Source: Linnemannia hyalina (Eukaryota; Mortierellomycota; Mortierellomycetes; Mortierellales; Mortierellaceae). From it: a stretch of 64,000 nucleotides of DNA. The translations under genes and the position numbers were made by a program. The DNA is taken from positions 1,488,001 through 1,552,000 of the forward strand of contig JAHRHY010000013.1 of the NCBI GenBank assembly GCA_019671135.1, in the 5' to 3' direction. The notes beneath the pieces were generated by a model. That model was not told the origin of the DNA. It made no database searches and saw nothing but the letters and a program-made list of their open reading frames with translations. Shown piece after piece: positions 54,387-64,000 of this stretch (position 1 is the stretch's first letter; each line of letters starts with the position of its first letter).

Positions 54387-57300
54387 ATGGCAACACAGCG
54401 CAATGTCCACAAACCCCTCCTCTTCGAAATCGCATGGGAGGTCGCCAACAAAGGTAATCGACCACTGGCTCTCATTCAGCCTTGTTGCACTTCATGAAAC
54501 AAGAACAGGAACAAAAGACTCACTTTTTTATGTCCTTTCTCACTTGTCAAATGCAAATGTAGTTGGAGGAATCTACACAGTGTTAAAGTCAAAGGCACCG
54601 GTGACTTGCCACGAATATGGAGACAGATACACCATGATCGGGCCCCTGTCCTACAAGACTGCTCCCCTGGAGGTCGAGACTCTCGAGCCCGACACTCCCG
54701 AACTCAGACTCACTCTCGAGTCCATGAAGGAACGTGGTGTCAAGTTTCTTTATGGTCGCTGGCTGATCGAGGGTGCCCCCAAGGTTCTCCTCTTTGACAC
54801 AGGCTCAGTCTACCACAAGCTCGACGAATGGAAGGGCGATCTCTGGAACGTCGCCGGCATTCCTTCCCCACCAAATGATCATGAGACCAACGAGGCCATT
54901 CTTTTTGGATATCTCGTTGCCTGGTTCCTCGGTGAAGTACGTTCTCCCACTTCTTGTCTTATTTGTTTTCTTTTGTACAAAAGGCTTTATTCAATCATCT
55001 GTCTGTCGCCCCATCCATCAGGATCCCTACTCCTTACCATCGCTATATGCAAGCAGAGCATGGACGATCGATTATTGGCGCCATCAAAAGAGATAAAGGA
55101 ACGCATACACCCATGGGTCGTCATCATGAATATAAGAGTGTGTTTAGAACAGAGGACAAGTCAACAACAGACGCATTATGAAAAAGCAACAGAGACCAAA
55201 AAAGGAAGGAAGGGGAGGACATGCAGAGGCGCTAATGCAGAGGTGAAAAGAACAAAGGACGTAGACAACAATGGGTCATTGAGAAACATGAACGATAAAA
55301 GAAGAGGAACAAAAAAATAATACCAGGGCAGAGGCTAAGAGAATAGAACAAAAAGGGATCATCGTGGGAAATCAGGGTATTGGTTCAGACATACATGTAC
55401 CCCTTGTCCATTGCAACCCCACCATTCCCCAGATGCCTCATGAAGGCTGTTTATCGCAACTCACAACAACAGGGCCAATGTGCTCCAAAGAGCAACGTGG
55501 AGGTCAAAAGGGTTTTTACCATTTTATCCACTTTCTTTTCTGTTGGTGAGAGTTGTTGACCATTTGCTTGTTCTCCATCCGAGACGAAGATGGGACAAAC
55601 AAGGGGGAAAAGTAGAATTTGAGAGCGAATGGGATTCAAAGAGGAGTGAGAAGAGTGCTTAATCTTTTCCTCCAACTCATATTATCGCGCGCACACCAAT
55701 CAGTAAGGGGGCTGTTCCAAGCGGACTAGAAAAAAGGGAGGCAGCAAAAACACAAAGCATACCCAAACGAGAGAAAACAGTAACGGCGTGGAAGAAGACC
55801 AAATAGTCTATCATCCATGATGACGACGAGGAGAAAAAGGGGGAGCAAAGAAGACAGGGGAGGGACACAACGGAAAACTACTGCATGTCCTCTACGGTCA
55901 CCATCAACATACAGACAAGTGAAAGTAGGACAATCTGCACGACCATGGAAGGACATGGATTACGACAATGCTTAGACATATGGGGGGATGGTCTTATCGC
56001 AGAGATCGGGGAAGGGGTGTGGGGCGTGTTTGTTGGGTTCATTTAAGCGCGCTAGTCGAAATCCAAGGGGTAACATTCATCAAAATGACAGACAGCAACC
56101 ACGACTAACCACATCCTTGTCACCCATAGTTCGTAGCGCATGAGAAAAAGGCTGCGATTATTGCCCACTTCCACGAATGGCTCGCAGGTGTGGGCATTGC
56201 CCTCTGCCGCAAGCGTCATATCGACGTCACCACCATCTTCACCACCCACGCTACCTTGCTCGGACGTTACCTTTGCGCTGGATCCGTCGACTTTTACAAC
56301 AACCTCAGGAGCTTTGATGTCGACCACGAGGCTGGCAAGCGTGGCATCTACCACCGATACTGCATCGAGCGTGCTGCTACTCACTGCTGCGATGTCTTTA
56401 CCACTGTCTCTCATATCACTGCCTACGAAGCTGAGCATTTGTTGAAGCGCAAACCAGGTATGTATCGTATGATCAGCTCTACTTGGACTTTTCCTCCAAG
56501 TGAAAATGATTGACGAGAGAAAACAAGACAAACAAGGCACCGGGCTGACGGATGTTGGATCTGGGACTGACGTGAGGCTGAGATTTTTCTATGTCACGGC
56601 CAGCTTTACTCTTTATCTAACACATGAGTTACTCTCGTCATCGTCCATAATGGAAAAATAGATGGTGTGTTGCCCAACGGACTCAACGTCGTCAAGTTCC
56701 AGGCAATGCACGAGTTCCAGAATTTGCACGCAGTGTCCAAGGATCGCATCCACGACTTTGTCCGAGGTCACTTTTACGGCCACTATGATTTCGATCTGGA
56801 GAACACCCTTTACTTTTTCACCGCTGGACGATACGAGTACCGCAACAAGGGTCTGGACATGTTTATTGAGTCCCTCCAGCGTAAGTATTGTCTCTTCCTG
56901 CTCACAAACCTTGGATCGGCGTTTGTGTGTTTGCTCTTGACTTAAAAGCCATGGGTCGAGTTTCTGACTTTGAAACTCCTTTTTGCGGAGAGGGTGAAGT
57001 GGAGGCATGTTACAGTCGAACGGAAATGATGGCAATTGTGTTTGCCCACTTTATGGATGAGGTGTGCTCATTTCCGATTGGTATCGTTTTTTCAAGGAGA
57101 TATGAGCGGTGGTCGCAATGGTCGCACCGGATGGCCCATTACTCAGAAAATATCCCGATCTAACCTCATCTTTTCCTAAAAAATAGGTCTGAATGAGAAA
57201 CTGAAGGCATGCAACTCGCCAATGACGGTTGTCGCGTTTATCATCACCCCTGCTGAGACGCATTCGTTCACAGTCGAGACCTTGAAGGGACAGGCTGTGG

Positions 57301-58603
57301 TCAAGCAACTTAAGGAGACTGTCCATGATATCGCCAAGCGCATGGAAACCCGCCTCTTCGAGAAAGCCGCTCGGTAAGATCGTAGATCCAATTGCACCAT
57401 CATTCGTTATTGTAGGCTTACCCGAAGCGAGATATGTTTTTACTAACTCATACTTCTAATGTGACATACAGTGGAGGAGATGTGAACACGACACAGTTTT
57501 TGACGAGCGAGGATCAGATTCTGCTGAAGCGCCGTACGTTCGCGCTGAAGAGATCGACCCTCCCTCCCATCGTGACTCACAACATGGCTGACGACGACAA
57601 GGATCCCGTCTTGAGCCAGCTGCGTCGCTTGGGACTGTTCAACCACCCCTCGGATCGCGTCAAGATTGTCTTCCACCCCGAGTTCCTCAATTCCAGCAAC
57701 CCACTTTTTGGTCTTGACTACGAGGAATTCGTCCGCGGTTGCCATCTCGGTGTTTTCCCTTCGTACTATGAGCCTTGGGGTTACACCCCTGCAGAGTGCA
57801 CTGTCATGGGTGTTCCTTCGATCACGACTAACCTATCTGGATTCGGATGTTTCATGGACGACAACATTGTGGATTCTTCAGAGTACGGAATCTATATTGT
57901 CGATCGCAGGATGAAGTCGGTTGAGGAGTCGATCCAGCAATTGGCCGACCAGATGTTGATGTTCTGCCAAAAGTCGCGTCGCCAGCGTATTAACCAACGT
58001 AACAGAACAGAGCGCTTGTCGGATCTCTTGGACTGGAAGAGGATGGGACTCGAGTACATCAAGGCTCGCCAGTTGGCACTCAGGAGAGCGTACCCAGACT
58101 CGTTTGACGACGACTATTTCGGGTTAGATGAGGCAACTCAACAGCAAGTACAGCTCCAGGAACAGAGAACCAAGATCCCCAACCCTCGATCCGCTCCTGG
58201 ATCACCCCGCATCAGGACTCCTCTTGAGGGAGTCGACACAGAGCTGACGTTTGCAAAGATGTCGGCGCATGATCGTGAGCGGTATTTATCTTACAAGATG
58301 CAGGGTCATGACGATGAGGAGGCTCTGATGGACGATGTCACGGCAATGCAGATCAAGATTCCCTTCCGTCAGCGGCAGTCGACACGCGAGGAGAGGTTGG
58401 CCGAAGGAGACTTTGACGTCTCAGAGGCCGAAGTGGAGGCCGCTCAGGGCGACATTGCACAGGTCGGCCATGCTGCTGCGACGCAGAAGCAGTACAAGGA
58501 TCCCGTCGGAGGCGCCAAGAATGGACAGTACTACCAGTCCGGCGCTGCTACTGTTGGAGGACACAATGGATCCTACAACAACGGCAATGGATATCACCGT
58601 TAA
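54387..58603 (+). CDS. GSY1: Glycogen synthase (GT3, UDP-glucose-dependent)
   Basis: Six exons: 54387-54453, 54563-54936, 56130-56457, 56662-56880, 57187-57373 and 57472-58603, giving 768 residues. The protein is a cytosolic retaining glucosyltransferase that extends glycogen from UDP-glucose. It begins [20 protein letters not shown] with the substrate-binding GG. It has [25 protein letters not shown] and [15 protein letters not shown], and the GT3 catalytic Glu-x7-Glu is EPWGYTPAE (Glu492, Glu500). An Arg-rich segment ([15 protein letters not shown]) matches the glucose-6-phosphate-sensing helix, and Ser-Pro/Thr-Pro sites after it ([10 protein letters not shown]) match the phosphorylated tail. 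All junctions keep phase. Intron 2 is 1193 bp, unusually long here. The C-terminus is extended and Gly/Asn-rich. Confidence 0.96.
54937..56129 (+). other. 1193-bp intron in glycogen synthase
   Basis: Donor GTACGT after FLGE and acceptor TAG before FVAHEKK join two parts of the conserved domain without missing residues. Other introns in the window are mostly 60-450 bp. No nested gene or transposon was identified inside; sequence is A/G-rich around 55180-55330 and 55600-55870. An insertion that enlarged an ordinary intron is possible. Confidence 0.6.
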
Positions 58604-58851
58604 ACAGGGACATGGCTCCCTTGTGTGCCTATTTTTGAGCACGCCCGTTTATCACTTCAACGCGACCAACACTACCCTTTCCCCTGTACATATTCGGACG
58701 CCTACCCAGCAATCCCCCTCTCTCTATCTTACACCACCTCAAAAGCCAACAAGATCAACGACCCGCAAACAACAGCACCAGCTTGCACGGAAAAGCGAAA
58801 GAAAATAAATCATTGTAATTAATACAGTCAGTGGTCAGGTTCTGTTTTTTT

Positions 58852-61019
58852 TTATTTGCGGAACAAGAAGATGTCGCGGTTAAAGTTCTTGGCGTGTCCG
58901 TCAGACTGACCCAGGTGCTGGGATTCGCGGAACCCGACCTCGTTGACCAAGTAGTTCCGGAACTCTTCTGGGCGGAATTTGATGTCATCGTACGTCTTTT
59001 TCATCTCCTATTTGTCGTTCATTGAGATCAATAGTAAAAGATGTTAGCGATTACTTTCTTTTCGCAAAGGCACAGAGGCATACAAGGATCCATGCCAAGT
59101 CGAAGAGAGAAATGAAATAAAGAAAGGGAGATAGAGAGAGAGGAGATAGACATACAGGCGTGATTTTGCTCCGCTTGACATAGGTCGCGTAATCCTGTGG
59201 TTCAACCACGAATACCCCACCGGGGGTCAAGTTCCTGTACACCTTGTGAAAGAACTTTTTCAGCCCATCGTCTCCGTGATGCAGGTGAATCCACTTTGTC
59301 AACGAGAACCTACACGAATTTAATTACAAAAAAGAGCGTAGAGCGTTAGGAGGAAGTAAGAGGAGCATTCCAAAAAAAAAAAAAAAAAAAAAAGACGAAA
59401 AACAGCGAGCTTGCAAAAGGAAAGTTGAGAACATACCCGAGGATCACATCCCATTTGTCTTGTTCTTTCTGGTTCTGCCCCTGCTCGGTATCCTGAACCT
59501 CATCGGATTCTGTTACCCAGTCTGACACTCGGAGCTCGATATTGTGTGGGAATAAGTGTTCCGTCCGCTCGGTTCTCAGGGGCACCGGTAGAGTCCCGTG
59601 GATCTTTTGTAACGCCTTAGGGAAGTATTCCTCGTATGGGACGTCATCTCCTTGGAGTCCCGTTGTGGAAGTCGTTTCCTGTAATTTTGTTGATGGTGGT
59701 GATCCTGACGAGGTCTGGGTGTAGGCGTCCGAGGAGAGCTGCGAGAAGGTTTTGAGGACGAACTTTTGAGCCTTGCCGATCAGAGACGGGTCAATGTCCA
59801 CTCCCTGGATCTTCTGTGGCTTGTAGTGCAACGCTGTCAGAGGTCAATAGAGAACAAAAGTGAATAATTAGAGGATAATAGAGGATCATGCTGCGCGTAA
59901 AAAAAAAGTTAATACAAAATATGGTACATGCAAGCAAATAAAAAACTTACCAATAAAGACGGTGATAAGAGCAGAGTTGCATCCAATGTCCAATACTCGT
60001 TTGCCACGGAACCAACTTGGATCGAGGAACTCTAACCTCAGATCCACCTTCTTGGCCAGATCTACCAGCGTCATCCTTGTCTCTGTCAGTTTTGTTGATT
60101 TCCTCTTTGAGCCTCTGGATACCTTCTTGGTCGACGACAATCCCGATTCTGACGTGTACTTGATGCATCCTGCAGGGAAGAGAACAGTAGGAGTAGCCGA
60201 GAGTCGGAAATGTTTCCTCTGGTAATACGCCTCGTCTGTTTGATTCTCCCAGACCTTATCCCACACCTGCACCGATTTCTGATCTCCTGAAGCAGATGAA
60301 GATGCTGATGATGGTGTAGGTGTAGGGTGGCGTTTGGTTTGTTCCTGGATCCGTTTTTCGTAGTAGTTGGGGTAGTTGCCGTAGGGGAACTCGTATCGGT
60401 TTGGGTTGTTGTCGGGGATGACGAATAAGGGTTCGGCTTTGATGAGCGTAGACTTGGACGTGACAATTGCCTCTGATGAAGGTGTTGACACTGTGGTGGT
60501 AGTGGCGGTGGTAGTGCGCGATGCGATAGCTGTTGTTGAGTCACGGAATGTTGATACTGATTTGGACGACTTGACATCAGCCATAATATCCCTTGCCCTA
60601 AACTTTGTTGTTGGTGCTGTCGTTGTCGTTGTTGTTCTCAGAGTCGTTGATGTCACTGTGGTTGAGGAGGTTGAGACAGGGACTCGGGACTTGCGGGCGG
60701 GGGCTCTTGCGACTTGACGAGGGAGTAGACCAAACGCCAAAGCAGACCGTGTCACATCCTTGGGTACAGCTGGTAGGGGAGTCGTGGTGTTGTCTGGCTT
60801 TGTTGCACCTTGAAGACTCGTCGAGGAATTGTTGCGATTGTGTTCTGCAGCCGCCTCGGCGGCAGAAGGAGCGTCTTGGGACTCGACAGTGTCCTGCTTT
60901 CCCTTCTTCTTCTTGCTGATCTTGTGTTTCTTACTAAACTTTAGGTCATGCTGCTGATCGCCTTTGCCGTCGAGAAGTTTCCGTTTGGACGGCGAAGGTG
61001 TTGAGACGTGGTCGCTCAT
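58852..61019 (-). CDS. MEPCE: Bin3/MePCE-type RNA 5' gamma-phosphate methyltransferase
   Basis: Four exons on the minus strand: 61019-59951, 59833-59437, 59309-59156 and 59007-58852, giving 591 residues. The first 200 residues are low-complexity with a Lys-rich patch (KKHKISKKKKGK), likely a nuclear signal. FPYGNYPNYYEKR (211-223) is the family's G-N-Y-x-x-Y-Y motif. SAM-binding follows: VLDIGCNSA (342-350) and, in exon 2, GVDIDPSL. Exons 3-4 carry FSLTKWIHLHHGDDGL, LTPGGVFVVEPQDY, then EMKKTYDDIKFRPEEFRNYL and GFRESQHLG. This is the 7SK/U6-type methylphosphate capping enzyme fold (MePCE in animals, Bmc1 in fission yeast). Linker insertions enlarge exons 1 and 2. The RNA target here is unknown. 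Its 3' end faces that of GSY1, 248 bp away. Confidence 0.93.
59372..59393. repeat. 22-base A run inside a MePCE intron
   Basis: A run of 22 A on the plus strand (T on the coding strand) about 45 bp downstream of the exon 2 donor of the MePCE gene. Simple homopolymer. Confidence 0.85.
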
Positions 61020-61579
61020 TCTTCAAGGTGATCTGCGTGAGGAGGGGTTGTGATGCCGGCGATTCTTTTTTTTTTTTGCGTGGCACCTCTTGTAATGGCT
61101 ACTGCAGTTTGCGCTGGACGATCCCGTTCCTGTTCCTGTTCCTGTTCCTGTTCCTGCGGACTCGATGGCAGTTGCGGTGTGAAGCCTGTCAGTGATGTGT
61201 TCAAAGGAAAAAGAGAAGAAACAAAAAAAGGAAGATTTTTAAAACCACATTCTTTTATTTTTTACCTATTAGTTCACTGGCCTTTTCCACACATAACAGA
61301 CAGACGGACATGGCTCTTAACACACAGAGAAATCCTCCTCCCTGCCAATTGACCAAATGGCTCTCTCTTCTTGAATCCATTCAACCCGTATCCAGGTTGA
61401 GTAAGAGAGTGGGTTGTTGCTTGACAATATTTTTTGTCTTTCCTCGTTTTTTTATGTATGGTCAAGAGAGGGACACACAACCTAGAAGCAGTTGAACAAT
61501 TCGCATTTCATGGGTTTTTATTTACAAGAGGTCTTCCCTTACTCCAAAATAAATAGAGACAACAACATTAATCCATCTC

Positions 61580-63580
61580 TTAGACAGGGAGGAGACGTGA
61601 CTCGGTGCCAACGACGTTCTTGTTGGGACCACCATGGCCATTGCCAGTCAGAGACTCATCCGTCCGGTCGCGTCTAAAGAACTGTCCAAATCCAATTCCG
61701 GACTCATTTTCCGCACTATGATGGCTAGGACCATCCAACGCCACACGGGTATCATCGTCATCTCCTGCATCGTCCCTGTATCTCTGTCCATTGTTGTCAT
61801 TGCTGCCGGAGCCGATACCGAGGAAGGAGCCACCGGGCAAGAAGTCCTCCCTGATGCGTGGCGAGAAGGGTCGGTCAGACTTGTTGGATGCCAGGCTGGG
61901 GTAGTACTGTCTGTACGCAAAGACGGCAAAGAAGAATCCAATGAATGATCCCACTGTGACATCTTGCCAATGGTGTCTGTAATCCGCCACTCTCGATGTC
62001 GCAATCAACGCTGCCAGGATCATGGGCGCCAGGACCACCAGAGACTTGTAGATATGTCCGCGCTCGTCAAAGAGATGCAGCTTTCCGGCAAGGTACATCG
62101 ACAAGAAACCGAGTCCACCGAAGGAGAAGGAAGAGTGACCCGAGGGGAATGACTTGAATCCATCCCTGAGCAAATCGGTGCGGGTGCAGATGGTAGAGTT
62201 GGAGAGGAGGTTGACGGGGTTGTTGAGCTGGTCCAGAGGGATGCCAGCATTGGCATTGTCGTAGAGGGAGAGGCAACGATCAAGAAAGTCTGGTCTTGGC
62301 CGTCCCACTGCGATCTGTTCCATCATTTGTTGATACACATATCAAAGGATTAGAAAGCGAGTAAACTAGTGAGCAAAACCAAACACAAAACAAGGATGGT
62401 GCAAGATCCTTTATGTCGTTGTTGTTGTTGTTGTTTTCGAGCGGGATAGAGATTTGGGGAAGGGAAGAGGAGAATAGATCTAGACGATCGTTTGTTTTTC
62501 CTGTTCATCCTGTGTTGACAAGAAGAGATGCATTCAAGTCGAAGGAGGCCAATGCTATATCGCTACTGATTGTCGTTGTGAGGTGGGTTGAGGTCGGAAA
62601 GGGCCATGTGTTGCTGTCCACCAGCTTACTTCACCCCTGCCTTCTTCTGTACGTCTGCTTGTTTGCTTGTTGTCCGGCAATGTCTGATCGTGCTTCTTCA
62701 ACCCCTCTTTTTTTCTCTCACGCGCGCTCGTCTCCTTTTTTTCCCGTGCGCTTTTGCTTTTTTTCATGTCGAGGTTTATCCCTGTCGTTCATCCCCTCAC
62801 TCGCTATCCAAGACCTTCGTGTCAATTGGGGTAAAAGGATGAAAAAAAAAGTACCTTGATACTGTCAGTGACGATGAGGACCAAGGATTGGGCGAGGAAG
62901 AGGCCCAAAAGGGCGTTGTGCAGGTCAGTGTAGGACCGTCGCTGGAACACTGCAATTGCCCCCATTGTCGCCATAGGGAGCAAGAACGACAAGGTCTATT
63001 ATTATTTTTGCATTGCATCAGTTTGACAACAAAAAAAGAAAAGAGGATTAGCATAACGACGAGTGATGAGGGATGAGCGTCAGAGAGGACGAGGAGGCAG
63101 AGAGAATGAAGAGTGTCTACACGACTGACTACGATTCTTCAGACGGAACGAACTCGTTCCTCCTGAAGAATGAGACAGAGTGGACAGAACTGACGATAGC
63201 CCTAGCAAACAAAGAAAAGGGTTCCTTCTTCAAAACAGTCCTGGTCGTCCTGCACAAGAAGTGGTTCCTTGTGGCGTGGCATGTTTCGCCTGCAAGTGCA
63301 AGGGCTAGTGCAAGTGCAAGGGCAAAGAAAAAGTGAACCCCCTCCTCTCCCTCCTTGGGATTCCAAATATACTTACCAGCAACAACCAGACGGGAACGGT
63401 CTCCTGTTTAGCAAAGGGATGCTGGATGGTGACGTCGCGGACAGAGAACTGGCGATGGAAGGGCTCGAGCTGGTCGACGATGGAGAATGCGACGAGGACG
63501 ACGACGACGAGGATCCAGTCCTTGCAGTAGGACGTGAAGAGTGCCTTTGTCCTTGATTGCATTTGCAGCACTGAGAACAT
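61580..63580 (-). CDS. PAP2 lipid phosphate phosphatase (DPP1/LPP1 type)
   Basis: Three exons on the minus strand: 63580-63377, 62995-62855 and 62314-61580, giving 359 residues. The three phosphatase motifs are complete: K-x6-RP (Lys115 to RP122-123, KIAVGRPRP, formed across the last intron), PSGH (172-175) and SR-x5-H-x3-D (222-233, SRVADYRHHWQD). About six hydrophobic segments can be seen (WILVVVVLVAFSIV, VPVWLLL, MGAIAVF, LLGLFLAQSLVLIV, FGGLGFLSMYLAG, SLVVLAPMILAALIA, VGSFIGFFFAVFAY), so it is a multi-pass membrane enzyme. It should dephosphorylate phosphatidate, lysophosphatidate or diacylglycerol pyrophosphate. The tail is hydrophilic. DPP1 and LPP1 cannot be told apart here. Confidence 0.94.
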
Positions 63581-64000
63581 TCTTGAGAAGGGAAAGGGGA
63601 ATGAGGGGTGGAGTGAAATGGAGAGAGGAGAGAGGAGAGAGAAGAGGGGAGGGTGAGGAGAACACTCTTTGTCTTCTTATAGAGAGAAAAGGGAGTGGAC
63701 TGTGTTGTTGGACAAAAGACAAGAGAGGGAGCGGGAAAGATAGGTAAGCAAGAAGCGCGCTTTTTTTGTTTGTTTGTTTGCCTTTGCATGGCTTCTTGAC
63801 TCGCCCTGGTGATGTGACAACGGGAAAGAGCTTTACCAGTCAGAGTCAGGGCAAGAAGTGAGAAGGACGAACAGGGACATATGCATGATCTTCATTGCTC
63901 AGGCATGTCCACAGTCGTCCATGCCCCACCCTCACAATAACCTTGTTTTCGGGTCCATCTGGACTATTCTTTTCCCTTTTATCCTTTTCTCTCTTTGGAC
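63581..64000. other. Upstream region of the PAP2 gene, window end
   Basis: Contains a GA-rich leader (63600-63740) and a short GTTT repeat (63763-63780). No gene was seen in the remaining 220 bases. Confidence 0.45.

Noticed and set aside
1..64000. CRISPR arrays, prokaryotic operons, riboswitches, prophage
   Set aside because: The sequence is clearly fungal nuclear DNA with spliceosomal introns. No regularly spaced repeats of the CRISPR kind were found.

Overview
The window is fungal nuclear DNA, most likely from the Mortierellomycota (Mortierella/Linnemannia type). The evidence is: genes split by short GT-AG introns; a Rac1-type GTPase beside fungal housekeeping genes; secreted plant-wall hydrolases; and Crinkler (CRN) genes of the P-loop NTPase plus PD-(D/E)XK nuclease type. 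The lineage call is an inference from gene content. No prokaryotic features, rRNA, tRNA or CRISPR array were found.

Region 1 (1-2.7 kb) is housekeeping: the 5' end of the mitoribosomal protein mS45/Bot1 (minus) diverging from the spliceosomal RING/CCCH protein Cwc24/RNF113 (plus).

Region 2 (about 3-27.5 kb) is an accessory island rich in duplications and relics. It starts with a broken RNase T2 relic. A CRN cluster follows: one frameshifted relic, one 810-codon open CRN that has lost its N-terminal ubiquitin-like exon, and one head-to-head relic that keeps the N-terminal domain and nuclease tail but has lost the middle. Next come three intact seven-exon endopolygalacturonase (GH28) genes, A, B and C. 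Genes A and B lie in direct-repeat cassettes, each ending in a CRN nuclease-tail relic. Genes B and C, each with a broken SANT-like/polyQ/coiled-coil gene, form the arms of a nearly perfect 4.8-kb inverted repeat around a 3.1-kb spacer. The spacer holds a PIF/Harbinger transposase relic, a possible piggyBac tail and a MITE. A second MITE of the same family sits beside gene A, and gene B appears to carry the empty site. The island closes with an intact secreted RNase T2 carrying a chitin-binding-like tail.

Region 3 (27.5-43 kb) has a 4-kb stretch without a recognised gene, an unrecognised protein of about 1120 residues, degenerate mutator-like (SWIM finger) and unidentified coding relics, and an F-box protein.

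Region 4 (44.5-64 kb) is ordinary gene-rich sequence: a pepsin-family aspartic protease, a TANGO2/NRDE protein, Rac1 (five exons, one of 17 nt), glycogen synthase (with one 1.2-kb intron), a Bin3/MePCE-type RNA cap methyltransferase, and a PAP2 lipid phosphatase.

Gene models were assembled by hand from reading frames, GT-AG junctions and phase, and have no transcript support. The genes form no operon. The functional theme of the island is secreted or effector-type proteins (pectin degradation, extracellular RNase, CRN nuclease) in fast-changing, transposon-bearing DNA.
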